A DNA stretch of 64,000 nt, from NCBI RefSeq assembly GCF_019649055.1, contig NW_026570248.1, positions 434,001 through 498,000 on the forward strand, given 5' to 3'. A model generated the notes under the pieces. The model ran no database searches, was not told the origin of the DNA, and saw only the letters and a list, made by a program, of their open reading frames with translations. This document shows positions 52,901 through 63,146 of this stretch, piece by piece; the stretch's first letter is position 1; each line of letters begins with the position of its first letter. The translations under genes and the position numbers were made by a program. Source of the DNA: Paramacrobiotus metropolitanus (lineage: Eukaryota; Tardigrada; Eutardigrada; Parachela; Macrobiotidae).

Positions 52901-54627
52901 AATTGCCCGCTGAAGAACTGCGTAAAGCATTGAACTGCATTATGGGCATATGTAAACTGGCTAATGACTTCATGGAAGTCGGCAGATTGCAAGGATTTGA
53001 GGTAAAATCATTATGTCATTTTGATAAAGATTGGAATGTGGATTGTGATAGTTTGTGATTTAACAGTGTTGAGTTTTTTTATGAAGTAAACATGTCTTTG
53101 TAGGGGAAACTCACGGCTCAAGGGAAGCTACTGCTGCAAGACAGTTTTATGGTCTGCGAAACGGTAACAGCCGCTGCTCCGTCCAGCCAGGGAAAGGATA
53201 AGGAGAAGGAGAAAGACAAGGATAAGGATCCTTCGCAACCGAATAAATTCAAGGAGCGGCAGATATTCTTATTTGAGCAAGTGGTGATTTTTAGTGAAGC
53301 GGTCGGTGGGACGCACAAGAAGCCTTATAGCAGCCCGGTGTATCTATACAAAAGCCATATTCAGGTACAAAGACAATAAAGATTTTCAAATATAGTAAAT
53401 CGGGAATCTGACGTTATGAGTATTTTACGTGAAATTCGTTTGTTTCGTAGGTGAATAAAATGTCGTTAATCGAGGTGGAGAAGGATGTGGTGCGTTTCGC
53501 ATTGCGTTCACGATGCCCGCATTCGGGTGATCGAATGTTCGTTATTGAGGCTCCTGATAAGGAAAAACGTGATTTATGGGTTGCCCAGATTAAAACCATG
53601 CTGGATACCCAACAGAACTTTTTGCGAGCCCTGCAGAGTCCCATTGATTTCCAACGTCGTGCCCAGCAAGGCGACGACGCAATGTGAGTTGTGGTTATGC
53701 TGATTTGGTGTACATGATGTCCTTCGTCGAGTCATATTACCCTGTACGATCTCTGGTTGAAATTGCTACTGTCTGTGATCCGTTATTATCCTGACTGAAC
53801 TGACCTGTCTAAAACTGTCCGTTTCGGAATTGTGATCCGTTGTTCGTCGGAATGCGCTTGTACCTGGCATACGTTGCGGACTAGAAATCCGTTGTTTGAC
53901 TAACCAAGTCTGTTCTCCAAATGGAATGTTCATGCTGGTTGTCTACACTCGTAATTTCTGCCTGATTGATTATTTTTTATGCTGTCCAAAATTTTCAAGG
54001 GGGTCCACCGATCCGACACACCCTTCTCCGCCGACTGAACCGGCGTTGCTACCGCCTCAACCATTGTCCACGAAACCACCATTGCGTTTATCCGAACGGT
54101 CCGAGGTGAAATTACCAAAATTTCTACGTCCCAAGTCATACACGGAAGACCGTAGAAAAACCGCACCGGTACCGCATATCGCATCAGATGCGCCCCCAGC
54201 TCGTTCAGTGGGCTACAGCGGCGCTTTCACGGGACCCATTTCACCATCACACACATTGCCCCATTCGAATCCCGATTCCTCCAATGTGCGGCAGGAGAAA
54301 TTCCTTTTCCCCAGCGCCGGTCTTGTCAAATCGGTGCATTCGGAAGCGGATTTACTGAAAAGCGACACCAAAGGTAACGAAAGAAATTCCGCTTCCATGG
54401 GTATGCCACCGAAGGCCAGCCCGGCAGAGTCGTTAACCAATCTGCAAGTGGCATCGGCCTCTTCTTCACCCAAAAGTGGTATACGCCGTTGGTCAATCAG
54501 CGGACGACGGGACCGGGATAAATCCCCGGCAGCGCGGCCTAGCCTTCCGGTCGTGCAGCCGCCGTCGCAAATCCCTCAATCTGCCAAAGAATCCCGAAAC
54601 AGTCTGAGTTTCCGGAGAAAAAACTAA
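31243..54627 (+). CDS. trio: Trio/Kalirin-type double Rho-GEF, 33 coding exons
   Basis: Trio activates Rac/RhoG through GEF1 and Rho through GEF2, and guides axons and cell migration at the cortex. Coding exons: 31243-31505, 31564-31747, 31816-32367, 32437-32559, 32649-32840, 32902-33033, 33115-33192, 33313-33409, 33879-34012, 34070-34192, 34767-34958, 35343-35512, 35819-36632, 37045-37191, 38769-38883, 38965-39203, 39538-39833, 39911-39977, 40042-40157, 40560-40722, 40791-41009, 41080-41262, 41375-41818, 45493-45646, 45723-45860, 48912-49957, 50171-50478, 50569-50739, 51217-51286, 52690-53001, 53104-53364, 53451-53683, 54000-54627. All phases match; the sum is 8364 nt, 2787 residues. Order: CRAL-TRIO, spectrin repeats, DH1-PH1, SH3, Ser/Thr-rich linker, DH2-PH2, Pro/Ser tail ending FRRKN. 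No Ig or kinase domain, as in fly Trio and worm UNC-73. Vertebrate Kalirin is the other homologue. No frame break anywhere. Confidence 0.96.
34218..34263 (+). repeat. Short direct repeat in a trio intron
   Basis: TAGGTATCGTAACTGCC occurs at 34218-34234 and again at 34247-34263, 12 nt apart, inside the intron 34193-34766. It looks like a simple replication-slippage or target-site footprint. Confidence 0.7.
37192..38768 (+). other. trio intron, 1.6 kb, no recognisable content
   Basis: AT-rich intron in the spectrin array. The longest frame (38365-38697) has no homology I recognise and lacks splice support. Confidence 0.5.
39911..41560 (+). other. trio: trio segment: first DH-PH module (GEF1)
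   Basis: Residues about 1285-1620. [15 protein letters not shown] is helix 1 of the DH domain with its conserved glutamate. [18 protein letters not shown] is the nucleotide-exchange helix; the usual ITKYQLLL is here TVKYGQLL. The PH domain follows from [19 protein letters not shown] to SWIQKLREI. The PH strand loop carries an extra Ser/Thr/Gln-rich piece before [13 protein letters not shown]. Confidence 0.9.
40205..40252 (+). repeat. Perfect 24-bp tandem duplication in a trio intron
   Basis: A 24-nt unit (TTTTTTACTGTGTGCATGCT, then GTAA) at 40205-40228 is repeated without change at 40229-40252, inside the intron 40158-40559. The identity suggests a recent event. Confidence 0.8.
41819..45492 (+). 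other. trio intron, 3.7 kb, between GEF1 and SH3
   Basis: The longest intron of the gene. I find no exon of Trio in it and no foreign gene. A frame at 42948-43175 is unremarkable. Its position would suit an internal promoter for a form lacking GEF1, as known for Trio/Kalirin genes, but the sequence alone does not show one. Confidence 0.45.
45493..45790 (+). other. trio: trio segment: SH3 domain
   Basis: Residues about 1683-1750 over two exons. [20 protein letters not shown] is the ALYDY-type start, and [12 protein letters not shown] is the closing strand. It lies between two long introns. A short conserved motif, [15 protein letters not shown], follows in the next exon (near 49050), as in other Trio proteins. 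Confidence 0.88.
45861..48911 (+). other. trio intron, 3.1 kb, after the SH3 exons
   Basis: AT-rich, with no coding sequence I recognise. The acceptor at 48911 is preceded by an in-frame ATG at 48896 (MHIIVAAPG), so a transcript starting inside this intron could translate the linker and GEF2 alone. Confidence 0.45.
50569..53640 (+). other. trio: trio segment: second DH-PH module (GEF2)
   Basis: Residues about 2230-2570. [20 protein letters not shown] starts DH2; [20 protein letters not shown] and [20 protein letters not shown] are strongly conserved. The PH domain ([17 protein letters not shown] to [13 protein letters not shown]) carries a Lys/Asp/Glu-rich insertion of about 20 residues near 53198-53260 between its first strands. 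The exon ending at 50478 uses the donor GAGA|GTACGG, which restores the reading RDYVLKEL. Confidence 0.9.
51287..52689 (+). other. trio intron, 1.4 kb, inside DH2
   Basis: No exon-like sequence is visible. A short (GATC)n run sits near 51990. The intron splits DH2 after FIKH and before [12 protein letters not shown]. Confidence 0.5.
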
Positions 54628-57444
54628 ATGTTGTGTTGATATTTACAACCAAAATATTTTGGCTTCTGTGCCGGAATTCTATCCGGGCGATTACACATAA
54701 GCACCGCCGAAGGAAAGCAGTCATTCGTGATCTCCTTTCAGTCTCAAAAGCTGTCATTTTTTGCAGTCTTTCATGCAGCATATCGAATCTGTTGTTTGGA
54801 GAAGTTCCTGCTTTTGAATTCGATGGTTTTGGACGACGTCGAGTGATCGCAATCCTACAATGTTTTAGAATTTAGTAATTATTATTTTGCATGCGGTTCA
54901 ACACTGGTTTTTTCTCTCCGCAGTTTTGTACGCATTTTATGGATGTAGAATCGGTGTGCGTTCTTTTGTTTTGGAAATTTTAATTGTTAGTATTTGTTAC
55001 TGTTGACGATGACCTATTTATTGGGAGGTCTCAATTTCTGAAATTTCGGTCTCTTGCATTATGCGGACGATGTAGAAGAAAATGATATTGTGTATTCAGC
55101 ACTTGTACGAATGGTATTGTCGCTGTTACAAATTACTGTAACTAATCCACAGTTGATTATCCTGGTTTTGAATAGCCAGTGAACATTACAGGAGACTACA
55201 CGCTACAACTGCACTGCATGCTACAGGAGATTGGTTGCAAGAACTTTGTCTTTTTCGTTTCTTATTTACTAATCGATGGTTTCAATGAAGTGAAAAGTTT
55301 GAATAAGTGCTTATGAGCCTTTCGAGGCTTGGTTTCATATAGTTTATGAAAACGCGGTCATATTTTCTTTGGAAAAGCTAGTAGTTTATGAAAACGCTGT
55401 TATAACTTTTGGAAAAGCTAGCATGTTTGCTTGCTATTAGCAGCGACAGCGCCGACAGCATTTATACCGATTACCCAAACCATGTCACTTATGTATTAAG
55501 GAATCAGATCAGGCTCTGGACTTAGCAGCCACCTATAGCTATTCTTAACACAAATTGCAAAACAGTTTGGCATAATTGTCAAGAGCATTTTCAAAAGAAG
55601 TAGGATTTTTCTTTTTATGATTTTCTTTATTCTGCCGTTCTCCTCACGCCGATGGCAGATCTAGACCAGACGCGACGACCCGTGAACCAGACATGAAATC
55701 GCGGTTTCAGTGAGATGACTGCGCTTATGAACGGGACTTGTACAATTTGCACCATCACAAAGCATCCCGTACTTATTAGTTTTGATAATATTATTTCTAA
55801 TATTATTTCTATTTTGATTTAGTCCAGTTGTAGAATTTAACCTTTATAAGTAGGCTGCTACGCACACACAGGAGTATTAAAGCGCATGTACGTCAGAAAC
55901 CGAAAACTGTGGTTGTTTTACTGAGTAGACTTCAACGCGGTGACCTTTGCGGTTTTAAAAACTGATTGCAGGGCTGGCATGGACGCAGGACGGCATTTTA
56001 TCTTGAAAACTCCTTTGAAACGTTTCTTACTCGGAAATCGTAATAGGTAGGCACGGGAATGGGATTGACCATGATTAAATGCGGAGAATTTTTTGAACGA
56101 AGTCTTTCTGTTTCTGTGCAGTGGGTATGCAGTCGTAAGGCAATGCAAGTCTTGGGCAATGCCGTGTTGAGTCTTGCTCTTCATTCGTACTCTTGGACTA
56201 TGGTATAGCTCACTAACTGCCCTATGATCTGTCTGTGACTGCTGTTGGAATACCGTTTAGCTTTGGGATACAGCATCCTAGAGTACGTAGCTGGTACGAT
56301 CATGGTATAACGGCAATGGTCCATCACAAGTTCGCAATGGTAAGTATTTTGTTTTGAACATCTACAGCTATGAAAATCAGAAATAAAAACTACTACACTA
56401 CAGCACTAAGTTCCTGGATTTTTAGTAGACGTGTGCACGTTCGTCGTAGCAAAATAAACTTCTGGACAAAGTCACGTTCACTTCATTATGCTAAAATTAG
56501 AAACTATATCAAGGAATTCAGCCGGTTCATGTGTTTTTCCCAAATGCCCAAGATGCTGGCAGCGGCTTACTACTTGTTAGATCATTGCAAACAGCAACTA
56601 ATTAATATCGTGCAAAATATAATATGCAACTGCGCTACCAAACACCGAGGCTGTAAAGCTCGTTCATTACATCAGGGATCTCAAAAATTTCCCTGCATTA
56701 TAGTTTATAGCTAATTCTAGTTGATACTAAGATTCTTTACGAAAGGTCACCGGCGAAAAACTGAGTTACAGCAACCAGTGGCAGTAAGCGATGCATGGGC
56801 TATACACGTAAGGTAATGTGGACGACAATTACAGAGATAAATGTTTCTGAAATATTTCAAGTATATGGGCAGGACACAATTTCTGGACACAGTCACTCAA
56901 TTCAACTACATTCCAGACTCAATTGAAAATTCGAGTGCCTACCAATTTTTGCGGAGAGCATAGTTTTGGTCACATCCGTCGATACAGACCAAGTTCATAA
57001 CACGAGGCTTGTGCTTTAAAAGAAACGTGAACTGTTATTGTTCCAGCACGGACGTTGATCATCAGAAGTACCCAGGACTCATTATTCCGGTAATTTTGAG
57101 ATGCTGATATCGATGTCGCTCATATTTGTCACATGACGCGACCATAAATCAGAAACCAGGAAAAAAGGAAATAAAACATGACGTACAGAACTATATACAC
57201 ATTGGCGCATCGAAAAATTAAGAACCAACAACCGAAATCAAACGTGTATTTTTCTGTTATGGTGGTAGAACTTCGCCTGTTAAGGAACCTAACGAAGAAG
57301 TAAAAGAAGATGCAAACATTATTCAACAAGACGTGGAAGCAAAGGATACAGTCAGGCTGTCCATTCCAATCAGTTCAGCATGCAGTTTTTCGCTGAGATT
57401 TCCATAAATGGATCAGTGACTGCGCAACTGGGCCACGGTACAGT
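54628..57444. other. Spacer between trio and the next gene (3' ends converge)
   Basis: 2.8 kb containing the 3' UTR of trio and that of the minus-strand gene. I find no convincing AATAAA close to the trio stop. Frames such as 55918-56184 (minus) and 56370-56714 (plus) show no homology I recognise. Confidence 0.5.
55340..55421 (+). repeat. Tandem duplication, about 41 bp
   Basis: TAGTTTATGAAAACGCGGTC through GGAAAAGCTAG (55340-55381) is followed at once by a second copy (55382-55421) with a few changes. It lies in the intergenic region after trio. Confidence 0.7.
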
Positions 57445-60388
57445 CTACGTGGCTGCGGTGCTGATGGTGGCCGCTTCCGGTGGCGGAGATTCGGGTGAGA
57501 TCTGCTCGGTATCCGCCGATGTTGTCTGCGCGGGTGCAGCACTGCTGCTGGCTTCAGCGTCCCCAGCCGCGCTGGTAGATGGCTCATTGTCGGTCTTTTC
57601 TGCTGTCGCTGGCGCGGCGGTAGTGGTGCCAGTGGTCGGTGTGTTGCCGTTACTCGGTGCCACCGAGGCAAGGAATGAGACGACTTTTCCATCCGCTGTT
57701 TTCTGCTGGATGAGGAATTTCTGCCCGGCAGTGGCCGTTACAGGCAAAGTGGCTGTAACGGGTTTGGCTGTCGGAGTTGCCACTTTCTGGGCTAAAAAGT
57801 AGAAACCAATACTCCGTCAAAACCTTCAAACCGCTTAAAAACCGCAACGATCTAAGTTATCATACAGTGCAGCGCAAAGCAAACCGCTGAAATAAAACAA
57901 AGCAGCACATACAATTACACACCCAAAGGTGTCAACAGTAGCAGGAGATACCACAAATATTTAACGCTCAAAACTTAACAGAAAAAATTGTAATTTGATG
58001 CTATTAAACCAGCCACTAAAAACCAAACAAAAAACCATATTATTGTATTAATTTGATAATAAAAGAAGGCAAAGGATTTTCGAGCTATTTCTCTGTGACT
58101 GCATCGTCCCAATTTGTTTTCAAGGGAAATGCTCTTTTGTCGAAGCTCATTTCAATGGACGTCGACGAAGAATTAGGCGAAAATTTACCTGATGTTGGTG
58201 TTGCCGTCTTCGGCGCGGCAGTGGCTGTTGGAGTGTTTTTGGCGGTGGCCGCCAGTGAGCGTGCTGGAGTGGGTTTAGCTGCTGGTCGCACGGGGAACTT
58301 GTTAGCGGCAAGAGGTCTGTTGGCTTCGCTTAGGGCCGACGGATTGACGCCGTGCGCCTGCAAAATTCACATCTTCCCGTCAATATTCCACTAGAGAATC
58401 TTTAAATAGTTTCCTTCATTACTGGCGTCCACCGTCTACGTGTCTTACTAATCAACAACGGCAATTGACATTTAACAGTGCAATCCATTTAAGTGCTCAT
58501 TATTTACCATGGCGTCGGCTAACATTGGGACGAGAGACTGTGGAATGTTAGTGGAGATCTTCGACTGTTCCAGTCTGCTCTGAAAAAAAGAAAACGGCAG
58601 ATGAGAATATATTCATGCCATAAACAGCCCAAACATCGTACCAAGCAGTGGTTTCCGCAGACTACACACTTCATGTCCCCATTCATTAAGGAAACATGGT
58701 TTAAGACTTTAAGCATCCCAAAATACAAGTACAGTACGTACGTACATACATTGACTGATAACATAACACGCAAATTAAAATAACGGCCAACAGGAAACAG
58801 TCAACAAGAAATTACTGCTTTCTCGTTAAATTCCTGATTTTCACGTCAAATTCGCAATATGAATGAGTTATGTCTTATGATACGAGAACTATGGAGTGCG
58901 CACTGCGGACTACTTTCACATTTCACTATACCGTCAACCAAGTACTTACTATAGTGTGAGAATAGTTCTAGCTATAGTAAGTTCTTGCGTCAACATTAGA
59001 GCAGCCTGTAAGCTGCATTCCGAACACTACATATCATAGTTTTACAATTCTATTTACCGTATTAAGATTTAAGAGACAAGAAAGTAGGTACTGCGGACAG
59101 CAACCCACATTTACCATTTTAATGCACATCTCAGTTCGCTCCTGCTTCAGCTTGAAGATCTCGGACTCCAGTTCTTCGCTAGTTCGCTCGTCTAGTTGCG
59201 CAATCTCTTCTTCCAGTCATACTTTGCGTCAGCAGTCGCTCCAGTCGCGGCCTCGTCAGCAGCTGCTGCTGGGATCAAATAAACTTGTAGTACATTTATA
59301 CTACAATACACAGTACCAATTTTAACTTTTATGATATCAAAATTATTATCAAATTTTCGCTTCAAATGCGGAGAGTCGGAGACGATGCACACGATCGGTT
59401 ACCGTGTTACATAGTTGTACCAAACAGCCTGCTCAAGGTGGGCAACTAAGTGACCCCACTGCTATTACGTACGTAATTACAGTGACTAATAAAAATTAGG
59501 AAATGGCTGTTGCCTCAACTTGACTGTTGTTAACCCCCTACACCCTTTGACTATTGTCACTCCTTACCACACGCCCTTTTGGCTATTGCCACCACCTTTC
59601 AAATTTTGCAACTAGTTGCTCTTTTTCAATTCGGTTCCTGCCACCACCGGCAGGAAAGGCGCCAAGCGAAGCTTATCGCATCGCTGAATGCTGCACGTGT
59701 TTTTTTGACATTAAACTTAGCATCTTCAGGATTTTTTGCTAAAACGTTCCAGAGCAAATGCGATCGCGATAAGTCCACAATTATGACCATCCCTGTGCTG
59801 CTGCACGTGCGAAAAAAGAATTCCATTGTCCTCGCTTCCGGTTGATCTTAGCACTTAATCGGTGGTGCTGATACAAGTGGTACCGAGGGTTTCGCCGGCA
59901 GCGCCGAGTCATAAACATATTGCTGCCCCTCTTTCCGCACTGACAAGTGACAGCACCCAGTGGTCCCTGGCAGCTTTCTTACCCGTCGGTGGTTCACAAT
60001 CCGCATTCCTGTGTCTTATAAGAAATGACCAAGGAGTGGCAATAGTCGAAGGGGGTGCGAGTGGGTGACAATAGTCGCACCCTAAAAATAATACTTCTAC
60101 TGTCAAATACATATTACGAGTTAGTACTTAATACAGTACGCGTACTTCTGTAGTACTAATAATTACAGCAATAATTTAACACAAAAAATTGTGATGAAAC
60201 AAAAAAGTATTATACAACACCAACAGTCACAGTAGATCTTAACACTGAAAACATTTGAAATTTAAAGCGCCGTCCGCACGAGAGATGCCGTGTTGCCTCA
60301 TTGCAGGTTTCGATGCGGTCCGCTTGAGCAAAGATTTTCCGTGGCCCATTTTTCGTCGGTTTTTTGTTGTCTTCTGTTCCATTACCAT
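57445..60388 (-). CDS. Small basic coiled-coil, Ala/Thr/Pro-rich protein, five exons (borealin-like layout?)
   Basis: Family not firmly recognised. Proposed minus-strand exons: 60388-60280, 59268-59115, 58579-58508, 58357-58189 and 57791-57445; about 283 residues. A basic N-terminus (KNRRKMGHGKSLLKRTASKP) precedes a charged coiled coil (EEEIAQLDERTSEELESEIF, then KLKQERTEMC). A helical piece follows (NIPQSLVPMLADAM), then a long Ala/Thr/Pro-rich linker and a possible C-terminal strand pair (QKFLIQQKTADGKVVSFLAS). The order (basic tip, coiled coil, disordered linker, short C-terminal fold) recalls borealin of the chromosomal passenger complex, but no diagnostic motif is seen. Exons 3-5 join cleanly in phase. 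The 5' edge of the second exon is uncertain: either a one-base break near 59216, or an acceptor at 59210 with a weak pyrimidine tract. Candidate 5' exons lie at 60450-60690. Confidence 0.5.
58944..58982. repeat. Hairpin, 11-bp perfect arms
   Basis: ACTTACTATAG (58944-58954) and CTATAGTAAGT (58972-58982) are exact reverse complements around a 17-nt loop, in the third intron of the minus-strand gene described at 57445-60388 or in its alternative spacer. Confidence 0.6.
59511..60084. mobile_element. Non-autonomous TIR element with GACTATTGTCAC motifs
   Basis: The left end (about 59511-59600) and the right end (about 60030-60084) are inverted and about 70% alike over some 55 bp. Each carries two imperfect palindromes, GACTATTGTCAC and GGCTATTGCCAC or GACTATTGCCAC, separated by CCCTT-type runs. 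The interior is about 430 bp and includes an 88-codon plus-strand frame (59579-59845) without known homology. The element sits in the first intron of the minus-strand gene. Target duplications could not be fixed. Confidence 0.6.
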
Positions 60389-61019
60389 GTGGGCAGCTTC
60401 CAGTCCGGTTGATCCGAGCGTCTTAAAGCAGAAAAGAAAAAGATGTAGTGTAGGGTGATGTTGCGATGCTTACCAACCATATACCATGATCGGCCTGTCC
60501 ATTTGTGCTCCCGCTCGGGCGAACCGGAAGTACTAGCGGAAGTGAATTGGTAAACGCATGGAGCGTCCCACGTCGTCAGCATTCGCTATCGTGCTCTCCC
60601 ATGGTTTCAAATTGAGGTCGTCTGGACCCTTGCTGCCTGTTTGGGAGTTACCTTGTTGCTCCAGTTTGCTCCATGCTCAAAAGCCTGCAAGTACAAAACG
60701 GCACTTCAAAATAACGTTCAGGCATATGATATGCGTTATAATCATTGTATCTGTAAACTCTGCGCATGATGATCGATATGGTTAACAAGAATCAGCTGCG
60801 ACTTCGTCTCCGCGTTCCTTGTGGTCCACGGCCGATTGGAACGAAGTTGTTTAGTTCAGCAGTAAATATATTAATAGCCTTAGCAGTTACTACCGAACTT
60901 CTTAAGGAAGGGCTCTGATTCGGATTGTTGATGTCCCCTACCAAGAAATTATAAAGTGAACTGCGCATGGATTGGACAGTCGTGGTAACTAGGTTACTCA
61001 CGCACCTACAATAGTGATT

Positions 61020-61295
61020 TTTCTTACTGGACAGTGGTGGTAGCTTGGTTAATCACTTACCTAGCGATTTTGCCCACTGAATAGTGCAAATTTTTTAAGT
61101 GCGAAGGTCAGCTTGAAAGTGGGTTGGATGGCTTGCGGCATCGTGCCGGCACGATTGTGGTCGAACGAATTTAAAAACGAAAATCATGTGACCCAGTTCT
61201 ACACCTAGGCCGATCTAGTGGCGTTGTCAGTCTTAAAAAAATATGAAAAGTTTTGGTTTTTAAAATCTCAAAACTATGGGGCGCCGCGCGTAGTA
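61020..61295 (+). repeat. Dispersed repeat family, copy 2 (uninterrupted)
   Basis: Homologous to 13351-13598 in the same orientation, sharing TGGACAGTGGTGGTAGCT, GGGTTGGATG, GTGGCGTTGTC and CTCAAAACTATGGGGCGCCG. At the point where copy 1 carries the 599-bp transposon, this copy has a single TA (61294-61295) and runs on into ATCTTGCACTAAG. Confidence 0.7.
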
Positions 61296-61582
61296 TCGTA
61301 TATAAGATCTTGCACTAAGTTGCACTTACAGAGCTCTGTAGTTGTACTCTGTACTTGCTATAGGTTCATGCATATGGTATACGTTGTATATATAACAAAT
61401 TACTTTATATATAGGCTTATGTTTTGTGGCTTTTCTTGCATCTGACGGTGAGGGCGGTGGTAGCCACGGGCGTTTGCCCACTCTCCGCAAACAGCGACGT
61501 AAGGTTGTCACAAATGCTCCAAGATTGTCGCTTCGGAGTCTGTAAGGAGATTGCTAGAGGGGTTGGAAGTGCTCCGATCCAG

Positions 61583-61597
61583 CCCCCCCCCCCCCCC
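61583..61597 (+). repeat. Uninterrupted run of 15 C
   Basis: A mononucleotide C15 tract in an otherwise mixed-composition segment. It could form an i-motif or, on the other strand, a G-quadruplex, and is a likely place for length error in the assembly. Confidence 0.9.
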
Positions 61598-62823
61598 ATT
61601 TGCACTCAGGCCTCGCAACCGTGCTTAAGACCGGAAAGGTCAGTCTGCCTTAATGGTTTCGGTAAGATTATCCATAATGATTATGGCAGCCGCAAAGAAA
61701 CTATTTTAATCAATGATTTCGCTTTGCAGTTGTGACTTGTCGTGAAAAAATCTTGAAAGAATCTTGAAAAGAGAGTGGATCTAGTGGAAATCGTGGAACG
61801 TGGCCTCGGGAAGCACCATATAACCTGGATAATTATTTTTCGTTAGGCTATCCGCTTACTCCTAAGCCCAGCTGGTTGATTTTTCTATTTGATTTTGTCG
61901 GTTAATTCCCAGAAACATCTTCCGGTGCGCTGCAGGCTATACAGGAAAATTATACGTAATTATCGAAATTTAGTGCTGGTATATTGGTATACAATTTTAG
62001 AATAGCTACGGTATTCTGTTTACAGGTCATGGAAGGCGGATGTTGTCCTAACACATACTGTCATCCCGTTTTACCGGTTCTTCGTGCAGTCCACTCTACC
62101 ACCTCGCTTTTTCTACGTCATTAAATTGTAACCATTATCGTTTTGCCATGTTATTTGTATGGAAATTCTGGATTTCGATGCATATATATCGGCCGTCATC
62201 CGTGTCCGTATATTGGTTTCGTGCTAAATAGCCTTTTTTTAAATTTTTACGATATTTACTTTGGCGTAGGTCACATACGCTATCTATTGTAGGTAGTATG
62301 CACAATACTTGTTACTTAATTATCTTTTTCTTATGTTATGGTTTTCTCCGTGTTCTTGTCGTGTTTGTTAGCAACTTAGCACAAACCTGTTGTTTGGAAT
62401 ACTGTGATTACATTAACGTACTGCCGTTTTCAAATTTAATGTTCTTCTCTTCTTTATTCCTATTTATTTGTAGCATAGCACGTGCAGCCTACGGTTAGGG
62501 AGGGATCTATTTGACTTGCTGTCTTTTTTAAATTCACAAACAACGACACCGGTTTCGCACCGGCCAAAAATTATAACCCATATGCTAGTAAATGCGCGAA
62601 GTTCTTGCAAGGACAATGACCAAGAAATCGAGAAAAGAGATTTCTTGCAATCGAGAAATGGCCAAGATCGAGCATATCGTTGTTAGCGTTACTTAAAGAG
62701 CTGTACCAACCAAGCTTGGTCCTACCAGCTAAAAAAAAGGATTAAAAAAATTGGTTAGGATTAAAAATTGCGCTTTTACTACAGATATTATTACGCTTTG
62801 TAATATTAAAATACTAGTAGACC

Positions 62824-63045
62824 CCGCGCAAACTGCGCGGAACAAATCAGCTACAAATAATTTACGTTATATACAGGCTGCTAAGACTCAAATTATGATT
62901 GAGATACTGTACTAATAGGAAGAATACGGATCATAATTACAAATTCTATATTTTAAATTCGATTATGTGTTGCAACTTGCAAGTGTACTGGTAAAATTAC
63001 CTATACTTCTACGGTAGTATGGCTGACACCGCGCAAAGTGCGCAG
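62824..63045 (+). repeat. Pair of GC-rich palindromes, direct repeat
   Basis: CCGCGCAAACTGCGCGG at 62824-62840 and CCGCGCAAAGTGCGCAG at 63029-63045. Each is followed by a similar GA-rich tail (AACAAATCAGC and AGGAAATCGACTGC). In AT-rich surroundings these look like two ends, or two solo ends, of one element. Confidence 0.6.
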
Positions 63046-63146
63046 AGGAAATCGACTGCTGCCTGATGATAAATGCAGTTAAAATAAAAATTACCGCATT
63101 TGCTAATACAGTTAACTTCGCTGACAAAAACTAAGTTATTACCGAA

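Larger units (their letters stand above)
60389..63146. other. Repeat-rich 3' portion of the window
   Basis: Upstream of the minus-strand coiled-coil gene. 60450-60690 may hold its 5' exons: a frame with DDLNLKPWESTIANADDVG is open on the minus strand, and a donor GTAAGC lies at 60471-60466. Past 61 kb there are repeat copies, a C15 run and paired GC palindromes, listed separately. No complete gene was found. Confidence 0.45.

Noticed and set aside
59579-59845. 88-codon frame as a transposase
   Set aside because: No catalytic DDE pattern or domain is visible, and the opposite strand is equally open. It stays part of the non-autonomous element.
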